NCBI RefSeq assembly: GCF_021869535.1
Contig: NW_026262599.1
Location: forward strand, 1-64,000
Length of the DNA: 64,000 bases
Direction: 5' to 3'
Origin: Mytilus californianus
Taxonomy: Eukaryota; Mollusca; Bivalvia; Mytilida; Mytilidae
Made by a program: the position numbers and the translations under genes
Shown: piece after piece, positions 37,504-48,659 of the stretch
How the letters are laid out: each line of letters opens with the position of its first letter
Numbering within the stretch: position 1 is the stretch's first letter
Notes under the pieces: model-generated
Databases searched by the model: none
Told to the model about the DNA's origin: nothing
The model's input: the letters and a program-made list of their open reading frames with translations, nothing else

Positions 37504-37990
37504 CTTTGCACCTTTTGTTTGCGGTATACCATCTTTTCCGCAAGTTTAATGTTTTCTGTTTAGTATTAAATTTATAATTAAGATCCATTTATTACATCGG
37601 TGATCCGTTTATTTGGCAATCGACAATGGCAGTCAGCAGGGTTTAAGAACAATTGTTGTTCGACCTGTTAGTCAAATGCGTTTTGTTAAAATATACTTTT
37701 TCACTTTTTTGGTCTTTTGGAAAATGTTGTTTGTGCTGTATTTAGACCCCTCTAACAAGAAATTTGTTTTGCATGCACACGTATAAAAATTGCGGTTTTT
37801 ATCCAACGCAATCATAGGTTTGAACGTTGTTTTCAATTTAGACTTGTTTATATTTTTTCGTTTGGGCTTGTATTATATTTGCCTTCGGGTTTATATTAAC
37901 CGTTCATCCTATTTTGACTCCTCAAAATTCAAGAGTCTTTCCTAAATTGAGGTAAATTGTATGGCTTTCCAAATACCGTTTCGATTCCTA

Positions 37991-38034
37991 ACATCACTGA
38001 AGAGACATTAATTGTCGAAATCCGGATATGGTGT
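37991..38034 (+). ncRNA. hammerhead ribozyme, type I, copy 1 (intact)
   Basis: Stem I is ACATCA paired with TGGTGT (6 bp, one G-U). The core is CTGAAGA (the CUGANGA box), followed by stem II GACA/TGTC with loop TTAAT and then the GAAA box. Stem III is AT/AT around CCGG, so ATCCGGAT is an 8-nt palindrome. The predicted cleavage triplet is ATA, with scission between 38028 and 38029. All bases I know to be invariant are present. Weak palindromic stem III suggests activity as a dimer, as reported for other animal hammerheads. Cleavage at successive copies would release 539-nt RNAs. Function is inferred, not shown. Confidence 0.85.
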
Positions 38035-38529
38035 ACAAAAACCTTTGCACCTTTTGTTTGCGGTATACCATCTTTTCCGCAAGTTTATTGTTTTCTGTTT
38101 AGTATTAAATTTATAATTAAGATCCATTTATTACATCGGTGATCCGTTTATTTGGCAATCGCCAATGGCAGTCAGCAGGGTTTAAGAACATTTGTTGTTC
38201 GACCTGTTAGTCAAATGCGTTTTGTTAAAATATACTTTTTCAATTATGTAGTCTTTTGGAAAATGTTGTTTGTGCTGTATTTAGACCCCTCTAACAAGAA
38301 ATTTGTTTTGCATGCACACGTATAAAAATTGCGGTTTTTATCCAACGCAATCATAGGTTTGAACGTTGTTTTCAATTTAGACTTGTTTATATTTTTTCGT
38401 TTGGGCTTGTATTATATTTGCCTTCGGGTTTATATGATCCGTTCATCCTATTTTGACTCCTCAAAATTCAAGAGTCTTTCCTAAATTGAGGTAAATTGTA
38501 TGGCTTTCCAAATACCGTTTCGATTCCTA

Positions 38530-38573
38530 ACATCACTGAAGAGACATTAATTGTCGAAATCCGGATATGGTGT
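38530..38573 (+). ncRNA. hammerhead ribozyme copy 2 (intact)
   Basis: Same core, stems and cleavage triplet as copy 1. The surrounding monomer shares GCAACTTTTG with copies 9 and 11. Confidence 0.83.
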
Positions 38574-39068
38574 ACAAAAACCTTTGCAACTTTTGTTTGC
38601 GGTATACCATCTTTTCCGCAAGTTTATTGTTTTCTGTTTAGTATTAAATTTATAATTAAGATCCGTTTATTAAATCGGTGATCCGTTTATTTGGCAATCG
38701 CCAATGGCAGTCAGCAGGGTTTAAGAACATTTGTTGTTCGACCTGTTAGTCAAATGCGTTTTGTTAAAATATACTTTTTCACTTTTTTGGTCTTTTGGAA
38801 AATGTTGTTTGTGCTGTATTTAGACCCCTCTAACAAGAAATTTGTTTTGCATGCACACGTATAAAAATTGCGGTTTTTATCCAACGCAATCATAGGTTTG
38901 AACGTTGTTTTCAATTTAGACTTGTTTATATTTTTTCGTTTGGGCTTGTATTGTATTTGCCCTCGGGTTTATATGATCCGTTCATCCTATTTTGACTCCT
39001 CAAAATTCAAGAGTCTTTCCTAAATTGAGGTAAATTGTATGGCTTTCCAAATACCGTTTCGATTCCTA

Positions 39069-39112
39069 AAATCACTGAAGAGACATTAATTGTCGAAATC
39101 CGGATATGGTGT
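39069..39112 (+). ncRNA. hammerhead ribozyme copy 3 (stem I variant)
   Basis: The core is intact. Stem I reads AAATCA, giving an A-G mismatch at the fifth pair from the core. It is possibly weaker. Confidence 0.75.
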
Positions 39113-39606
39113 ACAAAAACCTTTGCACCTTTTGTTTGCGGTATACCATCTTTTCCGCAAGTTTATTGTTTTCTGTTAAGTATTAAATTTATAATTAAGA
39201 TCCATTTATTACATCGGTGATCCGTTTATTTGGCAATCGCCAATGGCAGTCAGCAGGGTTTAAGAACATTTGTTGTTCGACCTGTTAGTCAAATGCGTTT
39301 TGTTAAAATATACTTTTTCAATTATGTAGTCTTTTGGAAAATGTTGTTTGTGCTGTATTTAGACCCCTCTAACAAGAAATTTGTTTTGCATGCACACGTA
39401 TAAAAATTGCGGTTTTTATCCTACGCAATCATAGGTTTGAACGTTGTTTTCAATTTAGACTTGTTTATATTTTTTCGTTTGGGCTTGTATTATATTTGCC
39501 TTGGGTTTATATGATCCGTTCATCCTATTTTGACTCCTCAAAATTCAAGAGTCTTTCCTAAATTGAGGTAAATTGTATGGCTTTCCAAATACCGTTTCGA
39601 TTCCTA

Positions 39607-39650
39607 ACATCACTGAAGAGACATTAATTGTCGAAATCCGGATATGGTGT
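39607..39650 (+). ncRNA. hammerhead ribozyme copy 4 (intact)
   Basis: Core and all three stems are as in copy 1. Confidence 0.83.
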
Positions 39651-40145
39651 ACAAAAATCTTTGCACCTTTTGTTTTCGGTATACCATCTTTTCCGCAAGT
39701 TTATTGTTTTCTGTTTAGTATTAAATTTATAATTAAGATCCATTTATTACATCGGTGATCCGTTTATTTGGCAATCGCCAATGGCAGTCAGCAGGGTTTA
39801 AGAACATTTGTTGTTCGACCTGTTAGTCAAATGCGTTTTGTTAAAATATACTTTTTCAATTTTGTAGTCTTTTGGAAAATGTTGTTTGTGCTGTATTTAG
39901 ACCCCTCTAACAAGAAATTTGTTTTGCATGCACACATATAAAAATTGCGGTTTTTATCCAACGCAATCATAGGTTTGAACGTTGTTTTTAATTTAGACTT
40001 GTTTATATTTTTTCGTTTGGGCTTGTATTATATGTGCCTTCGGGTTTATATGATCCGTTCATCCTATTTTGACTCCTCAAAATTCAAGAGTCTTTCCTAA
40101 ATTGAGGTAAATTGTATGGCTTTCTAAATACCATTTCGATTCCTA

Positions 40146-40189
40146 AAATCACTGAAGAGACATTATTTGTCGATATCCGGATATGGTGT
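40146..40189 (+). ncRNA. hammerhead ribozyme copy 5 (core-mutated)
   Basis: GAAA has become GATA (A14 changed), the stem II loop is TTATT and stem I carries the A variant. It is expected to be inactive. Confidence 0.72.
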
Positions 40190-40684
40190 ACAAAAACCTT
40201 TGCACCTTTTGTTTGCGGTATACCATCTTTTCCGCAAGTTTATTGTTTTCTGTTAAGTATTAAATTTATAATTAAGATCCATTTATTACATCGGTGATCC
40301 GTTTATTTGGCAATCGCCAATGGCAGTCAGCAGGGTTTAAGAACATTTATTGTTCGACCTGTTAGTCAAATGCGTTTTGTTAAAATATACTTTTTCAATT
40401 TTGTAGTCTTTTGGAAAATGTTGTTTGTGCTGTATTTAGACCCCTCTAACAAGAAATTTGTTTTGCATGCACACGTATAAAAATTGCGGTTTTTATCCTA
40501 CGCAATCATAGGTTTGAACGGTGTTTTCAATTTAGACTTGTTTATATTTTTTCGTTTGGGCTTGTATTATATTTGCCTTCGAGTTTATATGATCCGTTCA
40601 TCCTATTTTGACTCCTCAAAATTCAAGAGTCTTTCCTAAATTGAGGTAAATTGTATGGCTTTCCAAATACCGTTTCGATTCCTA

Positions 40685-40728
40685 ACATCACTGAAGAGAC
40701 ATTAATTGTCAGAATCCGGATATGGTGT
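40685..40728 (+). ncRNA. hammerhead ribozyme copy 6 (core-mutated)
   Basis: GAAA is replaced by AGAA after stem II, altering G12 and A13. It is expected to be inactive. Confidence 0.72.
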
Positions 40729-41223
40729 ACAAAAACCTTTGCACCTTTTGTTTGCGGTATACCATCTTTTCCGCAAGTTTATTGTTTTCTGTTTAGTATT
40801 AAATTTATAATTAAGATCCATTTATTACATCGGTGATCCGTTTATTTGGCATTCGCCAATGGCAGTCAGCAGGGTTTAAGAACATTTGTTGTTCGACCTG
40901 TTAGTCAAATGCGTTTTGTTAAAATATACTTTTTCACTTTTTTGGTCTTTTGGAAAATGTTGTATGTGCTGTATTTAGACCCCTCTAACAAGAAATTTGT
41001 TTTGCATGCACACGTATAAAAATTGCGGTTTTTATCCAACGCAATCATAGGTTTGAACGTTGTTTTCAATTTAGACTTGTTTATATTTTTTCGTTTGGGC
41101 TTGTATTGTATTTGCCTTCGGGTTTATATGATCCGTTCATCCTATTTTGACTCCTCAAAATTCAAGAGTCTTTCCTAAATTGAGGTAAATTGTATGGCTT
41201 TCCAAATACCGTTTCGATTCCTA

Positions 41224-41267
41224 ACATCACTGAAGAGACATTAATTGTCGAAATCCGGATATGGTGT
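41224..41267 (+). ncRNA. hammerhead ribozyme copy 7 (intact)
   Basis: Core and all three stems are as in copy 1. Confidence 0.83.
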
Positions 41268-41762
41268 ACAAAAACCTTTGCACCTTTTGTTTGCGGTATA
41301 CCATCTTTTCCGCAAGTTTATTGTTTTCTGTTTAGTATTAAATTTATAATTAAGATCCATTTATTACATCGGTGATCCGTTTATTTGGCATTCGCCAATG
41401 GCAGTCAGCAGGGTTTAAGAACATTTGTTGTTCGACCTGTTAGTCAAATGCGTTTTGTTAAAATATACTTTTTCAATTATGTAGTCTTTTGGAAAATGTT
41501 GTTTGTGCTGTATTTAGACCCCTCTAACAAGAAATTTGTTTTGCATGCACACGTATAAAAATTGCGGTTTTTATCCAACGCAATCATAGGTTTGAACGTT
41601 GTTTTCAATTTAGACTTGTTTATATTTTTTCGTTTGGGCTTGTATTGTATTTGCCTTCGGGTTTATATGATCCGTTCATCCTATTTTGACTCCTCAAAAT
41701 TCAAGAGTCTTTCCTAAATTGAGGTAAATTGTATGGCTTTCCAAATACCGTTTCGATTCCTA

Positions 41763-41806
41763 AAATCACTGAAGAGACATTAATTGTCGAAATCCGGATA
41801 TGGTGT
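41763..41806 (+). ncRNA. hammerhead ribozyme copy 8 (stem I variant)
   Basis: Intact core, with the AAATCA variant in stem I as in copy 3. Confidence 0.75.
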
Positions 41807-42301
41807 ACAAAAACCTTTGCACCTTTTGTTTGCGGTATACCATCTTTTCCGCAATTTTATTGTTTTCTGTTAAGTATTAAATTTATAATTAAGATCCATT
41901 TATTACATCGGTGATCCGTTTATTTGGCAATCGCCAATGGCAGTCAGCAGGGTTTAAGAACATTTGTTGTTCGACCTGTTAGTCAAATGCGTTTTGTTAA
42001 AATATACTTTTTCAATTATGTAGTCTTTTGGAAAATGTTGTTTGTGCTGTATTTAGACCCCTCTAACAAGAAATTTGTTTTGCATGCACACGTATAAAAA
42101 TTGCGGTTTTTATCCAACGCAATCATAGGTTTGAACGTTGTTTTCAATTTAGACTTGTTTATATTTTTTCGTTTGGGCTTGTATTATATTTGCCTTCGGG
42201 TTTATATGATCCGTTCATCCTATTTTGACTCCTCAAAATTCAAGAGTCTTTCCTAAATTGAGGTAAATTGTATGGCTTTCCAAATACCGTTTCGATTCCT
42301 A

Positions 42302-42345
42302 ACATCACTGAAGAGACATTAATTGTCGAAATCCGGATATGGTGT
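42302..42345 (+). ncRNA. hammerhead ribozyme copy 9 (intact)
   Basis: Core and stems are intact. Its monomer is nearly identical to that of copy 2, seven units earlier. Confidence 0.83.
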
Positions 42346-42840
42346 ACAAAAACCTTTGCAACTTTTGTTTGCGGTATACCATCTTTTCCGCAAGTTTATT
42401 GTTTTCTGTTTAGTATTAAATTTATAATTAAGATCCGTTTATTAAATCGGTGATCCGTTTATTTGGCAATCGCCAATGGCAGTCAGCAGGGTTTAAGAAC
42501 ATTTGTTGTTCGACCTGTTAGTCAAATGCGTTTTGTTAAAATATACTTTTTCACTTTTTTGGTCTTTTGGAAAATGTTGTTTGTGCTGTATTTAGACCCC
42601 TCTAACAAGAAACTTGTTTTGCATGCACATGTATAAAAATTGCGGTTTTTATCCAACGCAATCATAGGTTTGAACGTTGTTTTCAACTTAGACTTGTTTA
42701 TATTTTTTCGTTTGGGCTTGTATTATATTTGCCTTCGGGTTTATATGATCCGTTCATCCTATTTTGACTCCTCAAAATTCAAGAGTCTTTCCTAAATTGA
42801 GGTAAATTGTATGGCTTTCCAAATACCGTTTCGATTCCTA

Positions 42841-42884
42841 AAATCACTGAAGAGACATTAATTGTCGAAATCCGGATATGGTGT
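42841..42884 (+). ncRNA. hammerhead ribozyme copy 10 (stem I variant)
   Basis: Intact core, with the AAATCA variant in stem I. Confidence 0.75.
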
Positions 42885-43379
42885 ACAAAAACCTTTGCAC
42901 CTTTTGTTTGCGGTATACCATCTTTTCCGCAAGTTTATTGTTTTCTGTTTAGTATTAAATTTATAATTAAGATCCATTTATTACATCGGTGATCCGTTTA
43001 TTTGGCAATCGCCAATGGCAGTCAGCAGGGTTTAAGAACATTTGTTGTTCGACCTGTTAGTCAAATGCGTTTTGTTAAAATATACTTTTTCAATTTTGTA
43101 GTCTTTTGGAAAATGTTGTTTGTGCTGTATTTAGATCCCTCTAACAAGAAATTTGTTTTGCATGCACACGTATAAAAATTGCGGTTTTTATCCAACGCAA
43201 TCATAGGTTTGAACGTTGTTTTCAATATAGACTTGTTTATATTTTTTCGTTTGGGCTTGTATTATATTTGCCTTCGAGTTTATATGATCCATTCATCCTA
43301 TTTTGACTCCTCAAAGTTCAAGAGTCTTTCCTAAATTGAGGTAAATTGTATGGCTTTCCAAATACCGTTTCGATTCCTA

Positions 43380-43423
43380 ACATCACTGAAGAGACATTAA
43401 TTGTCGAAATCCGGATATGGTGT
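43380..43423 (+). ncRNA. hammerhead ribozyme copy 11 (intact)
   Basis: Core and stems are intact. This is the last ribozyme before the array ends in a TA run. Confidence 0.83.
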
Positions 43424-43796
43424 ACAAAAACCTTTGCAACTTTTGTTTGCGGTATACCATCTTTTCCGCAAGTTTATTGTTTTCTGTTTAGTATTAAATT
43501 TATAATTAAGATCCATTTATTAAATCGGTGATCCGTTTATTTGGCAATCGCCAATGGCAGTCAGCAGGGTTTAAGAACATTTGTTGTTCGGCCTGTTAGT
43601 CAAATGCGTTTTGTTAAAATATACTTTTTCACTTTTTTGGTCTTTTGCAAATTTTGTCTGTGCTGTATTTAGACCCCTCTAACAAGAAATTTGTTTTGCA
43701 TGCACACGTATAAAAATTGCGGTTTTTATCCAACGCAATCATAGGTTTGAACGTTGTTTTCAATTTAGACTTGTATATATAAATATATATATATAT

Positions 43797-44000
43797 CTCA
43801 ACGATAGGCATCGTGAAATCGTTGTCACCTCGAGGGCGGGGGTCGTCGGTTCGAAACTCGGACTGGTCAAACCAACGACTTGATTATTGATACATGCCGC
43901 TTCTCTACTTATCGCACGGCAGTTGGTTGTAAGATTACATGGTCGGCTCTGAGTCAGAAAATATGTGTCTGAATATGTTGACATGTCTTAATGTGGATTG
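43797..44000 (+). mobile_element. tRNA-derived SINE of a second family
   Basis: GTCGTCGGTTCGAAACTCGG is B-box-like and is followed by ACTGGTCAAACCAACGACTT, TGCCGCTTCTCTACTTATCG and GGTCGGCTCTGAGTCAG. I recognise this order from a common bivalve SINE. The 5' head with the A box is diverged. It abuts the TA run at the edge of the satellite. Confidence 0.72.
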
Positions 44001-46095
44001 CAACCTTGTCAACTAGAACAATGAAAATGCGGCTCGTCTTGTGTAATTAAAAACTATGTATATATGTGTATTCTAGCTATCATGTTAGCAACAACCTTAA
44101 TCTACTGTTTCATAGTGACAGTTCCCAATGGTAACTGGGAAATATAAATATTATCACTCTTGGTCTTTTGCCGACCGGCAGTAAAACCCTTGCCAAAGTT
44201 GAGCGTCCATTTATGAATAAATACGCAACTACGTCTGGTCAGAATGTGGACGTTGAATCAAATGCCTCGTGTAGAGAGAGTTCCACGCACTCTGCACGTT
44301 TCAAACCTTTGCAATGACTCTTTTAGGCGTCCGTAGGTAACTTGTTGCAAAGCAAAACTGTGGTCCCTATCAGTGGTAGTCATAATTTTCCAACCATCGT
44401 TCCTAACGGCCCATATTTCAGGACTTTCCTTTTGTATTTATTGTTTATATGTTCTCGTCTTGAAACATGCGTGAAATATTTGCCACTGAACGTTAGGCTG
44501 TTTATGGGAATAAAGAAAAAATACGTGATTTATTGCATTATGCAGACTGATTTTTCAAATACCAAATACTTACGGTTGTTCGAATCAAATTGTCAACTTA
44601 GCCATTCAAGGGGATATAATTCAAAAAGTAAAAGTTTATAAAGGAATGATAGAGAAATTTTCCATTCTTACTTGTAGCAAGAAAACAAGGTCGGTGACAC
44701 AATCTTTTCTTTTCTATTTTTTAAAAGCATATTTTAAAACCTATCTTCATATTTTGCTTCAAAGTTATATCTTATAGATTTCTTTTTATTCACAAAAAAA
44801 CGTTTTTTTTATGAACCATCTATGCAAATTTGCGCAATTTTGCACGACTTGTAGCTTGAAAAATAGCATAGAGACCCATACATTTTATCATTTTTTTGAA
44901 AAAAGCATTGAAAAATCTCTTTTTGGCATAGTGTTAGAAAGTTCTATCTGAGGAAATATATGCCAATGTTCCACCTTAGATTTAAAATACTAACAACAAG
45001 GTGTGAAAATCCTAAATTCCATTTTCCAACCAGGTAATATAATTGTCTCTCTGCCGTGTGGCATTAATTCTCCAAATTATTTGTGTTTGTATTTAGTAGC
45101 AATCCGATTGTTTGGACTTTATACTAATAAATATCTTATCTTATCTTGCCAAACAATTTAGAATGTGGTGGTTTTATAATATACTCGTCCTGGTCACTGT
45201 CAATATAACTTTTTACCCTTCTGGAATCTCCTGATTTTTACAGTTTCTTGAAGGAAAAATATGTAATTTTCACAAAAATATTTGTCTTGACAGACTGTAT
45301 AAAAAAAATGCTTTTGACTCGAACTAAATATTCAATATTTTCAGTTCATATTTGTGGATCTAAATCCCTAAAATCAGACTTTCTGCCGATTTGGGCTTCA
45401 CCCTCAACATATGTCCAGCTACGCCACTGCAAATCCTTGTGTAAAAATTTGATCTAATTTAATCTTTGTCTGACGGAGGTGAACTGGAATTAAAGGGATG
45501 CAAATGGCAAAAAAGATATTTCACTCAATTACATAAAAAATTATGGATAACAACCGAAATTCGTAAATTCTTAACTCGAGCTCTGCAGGATTTATGATCA
45601 TTTATACTTTACGTGACCTTACGTGACTTTACAAATCCTTGGCCTGTTCGGGTTGTTTGGGGTCGTTTGTGTGTGTTGTGATTTTACCTATTTAGGATTT
45701 TCTAAAAATAGGCTATAATTAGTTCATAAGTGCAAAATATTTCGAGGGATCTGTACTTATGTATATATTTTCTTCAAAATTGATAGAGAATTATTGAACA
45801 AATTCTGAAGATTTATCTGAATATTTGAAAAACTTATTAACTGGAAATAATTCACTCATTTCCAAGGGACATCACTCTGCATCTATGTAATAAAACGCAT
45901 TCGTCTGCACTGCTGTAGACTTTAATTATACGTACATCATCTTTATTAAGAGAGGTATATGTCTATTAGTAAGTCATAATATGATTAATTATGAACCCTG
46001 GGATAATCTCGTAACCGGGCCGTTTCATTTGACGTATTATATGGATTTGTCAAAATTGTAAACAATCGGATTTTTTTTTTTCAATTTAAAATATG
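44001..46095. other. intergenic
   Basis: Two kb without a recognised gene. Frames at 44342-44641 and 45248-45457 lack family features. A small direct repeat TTACGTGAC lies near 45611-45630. Confidence 0.4.
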
Positions 46096-46191
46096 AGCGC
46101 CAACGTAGACCATCATGATATTTCATATAATGAAAGATATATTAATGTAGAACTGATGGTTGGAAATTTCAAGATGGTCTACGTTGGCGCT
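46096..46191. mobile_element. 96-bp inverted-repeat element
   Basis: Perfect 19-bp arms AGCGCCAACGTAGACCATC (46096-46114) and complement (46173-46191) around a 58-bp AT-rich centre. It could be a small MITE or a structured RNA. No target duplication is evident. Confidence 0.6.
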
Positions 46192-47934
46192 GATGTAGAA
46201 TTTCGTCCCTAAGCATGACTAAATTGTAGATTTTTGACACTTTTTGGCGTTCATAGCATTTTCAATGTCTCAGTTTGCACAGATATGAGCACATAGAATA
46301 ACAAAATAAGGTGCTACGTGGACGAGCAGATATTACAGATCATTTCACATGCAAAATGACAAAGGGGGACAGAAATGGCCCTTATCATACCTTGTCCTTT
46401 ACCCATTTCTTAGATAAAATGTATCTTTTTTTACACTTCTACAAAGAATATGATACAAAATAATTATTTTTCACATTTTTCAGCAACATCTTCAATATAA
46501 CGAACCTTGGATCATTAACGCAAAAGGCGAACATCACACATCATAACAATGACGCTTTAAATGAGGACGACGAACCTCGGGCAATTGAAGAATGTGATGA
46601 ATAACAGTATCAATGATCACTATCCAGGTGGAACTTTATACAAAGGATGGCAACATTTTATACAATATTAGAATTCTTTAATATGATTTTAAAAAAAAAA
46701 GCATTTGCATCCATTTATTTATACATGAAGTGTTGCTGATAGAGTAGTAAGTACTTTGAAGACTATATTTGGCTTCATAAAATGTTGAAATAATAGAAGA
46801 AATATTGATGATTTTCCCTATTTTTAACTGACGTCTTAAAAATATACGATTGTATAACATACACTGTGTAACTTCTATTTTCAAGTCTAATATTGTATAA
46901 AGGCTCTTTAATTGCTAATGACAAATCGTATCATCTATGGAAGTTGGATATCCAGCTACATTTAGAAGTGAAAAAGTGAATACGCGAGCATAAAGTACCA
47001 GCCGAGGTTAGAATAACATCATTGAGTAACATGCACGTAGTCATTGAGAAATGGAGACCTTGACAATTCTTAAAAAGTCACTGTTTACAAATTAAGCCAA
47101 AACGGTAATGATGCTTATTTGACGATCATTTTCTATACGGGAACTTGAATCATATTTGTCTGAAAGACATGACTTTGAATACTAGTATGTTAGTTCATTC
47201 CTTGCGCACATACCATTAGGAGTAAATATATACATATGATCCCAGCTGGCATCCGTATATATGTATCGCCGTGATCATTTGATCTGGCGCAGAAATCCAA
47301 AATGCAAACGAATCTCCATAAATTAGCTACATGAACACAAGTTCAAGAAAACAAGATAAAAAATGAGGGATTAATTTGTAATATCTATCGAAACTCAAAA
47401 GTACGTCTATAAAAAAGAAAAAGCTTTTGTTTTATCTTAACGGAAGCAATCTTTGACGAAAATTTAAAACAATAAAAACAACAAACTGTATATATAACGT
47501 AGCAGATATCAGATCTGGGTTAAGCACACACAAAAATCCCAAATAAAAAGACACAAAGATCGATCTAAGAATAATCACAGTTACTTAAAATTAGTTCAAA
47601 GCCCAGTAACATCTAATAAAAACACATGTTTTCCCCAGATAAAAATGAGCATTTACATAGTCGAACTATGATCAACACAATACAACAGCACGTATCATTA
47701 GTATTTAACAATTTTGACACATTGCAATTTTTCCAGGATTAAGAGTGAAACAATCGTTATCTACGTCTTGTACAATTTGTCGAATCAACTTATTTGAACA
47801 CAACATTAGGTTTTCTTATTTATCGGTGTTCGATAGAAATGACTGTTTTTCCACTTCAGGTAATATTTATTCACAGCTACACAGCACTCTTACTAAGCCT
47901 TTTCACTGGTATTTAGAATCATAAGTCATTTGAT
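46192..47934. other. intergenic
   Basis: AT-rich; no gene or known repeat is recognised. Confidence 0.4.
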
Positions 47935-47939
47935 CATCA

Positions 47940-48600
47940 CGTGCAAAACCAGTATGAATATTTTTAAAAGAGAGGCAAAATATATCAAAGGGACATTCAA
48001 TCTCGTTAGTCGAACACAAACTGGCAATACCATAGAAAAATGATAAAATGATCACAGTTAACGATAAACAACAGTATACATAGTAAACCAAACACTGAGC
48101 AACACGAACTCTACCATAACCTAGGGGTGATCGCAGTTGCTTCTGAAAGGTAAGCGGATCCAGCTCCACATGCGGAACCCTTTGTGTTGATCATGTAAGT
48201 ACAAACCGGGTGAAAAGTCTAATTTGGTAGGTCACATTCGAGGAAACGAGGACGTTATTGTGGTTACGACAATTTGAACATATCCGTCAGATTGTTAAAC
48301 AGATATTTTATAATAGTCCATCAACTAATAATGGCGTCCGTAAAAATTTCGAAGGAATGATTTCAACTTCACCACTTGGATATCTTGGTTTAATAGCTTG
48401 CTTGTATATATGCAGCAACCCTCTATCAAGGAACTCATGATAGGAAATTCAATCTTGGAAATATTGTATCAACTGGGGTATATATGCCCCATATGCAGGC
48501 GCTGTTAGAGTGTTGTTACATAGAACGGGAAAGTTCACAATTGGGAAACTGAAATCATCATTTCTTTTGTCGTAAAGTTTTGTTCTCATCTGAGTATACA
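47940..48600 (-). pseudogene. reverse transcriptase relic, copy 1 (same family as 24387)
   Basis: The minus-strand reading from about 48590 gives TKLYDKR, then DDFSFPIVNFPVL, APAYGAYIPQLIQYFQ, a stop, and ISYHEFLDRGLL. This aligns with the YDKRDDFNF to YSRACSSYSDF region of fragment A. The YIDD motif is not included. Frame breaks follow, and the leftmost part (48040-48150) is the 3' flank also seen at 12845. It is 5'-truncated and dead. The small plus-strand frame at 48258-48440 is its antisense shadow. Confidence 0.8.
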
Positions 48601-48659
48601 TGGTATAGTATATAGTACACTTATATAGTACAAGACACCAAAAAGACTGAAAAACGATA

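Larger units (their letters stand above)
37501..43774 (+). repeat. 539-bp hammerhead-ribozyme satellite, about 11.6 tandem copies
   Basis: Head-to-tail monomers of 539 bp (one of 538), roughly 97-99% alike by eye. Each contains the ribozyme core plus conserved blocks CAATGGCAGTCAGCAGGGTT and TTTGTTTTGCATGCACACGT. The repeated 61-residue frame (MYGFPNTVSIP...) overlaps the ribozyme and is not a gene. Subfamily markers shuffle between copies: cacttttttggtc, caattatgtagtc or caattttgtagtc at the same site, and AACATCAC versus AAAATCAC at stem I. The first plus-strand segment (37501-37956) starts just downstream of where its ribozyme would lie. Confidence 0.97.

Noticed and set aside
37957-43531. 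Eleven copies of a 61-residue protein (MYGFPNTV...) as a gene family
   Set aside because: The frame overlaps the ribozyme core, differences between copies do not favour silent sites, and no domain or start context is seen. The conserved signal is RNA structure.
32084-43774. CRISPR array
   Set aside because: Repeats are 539 bp with no short repeat/unique spacer alternation, in a eukaryotic context.
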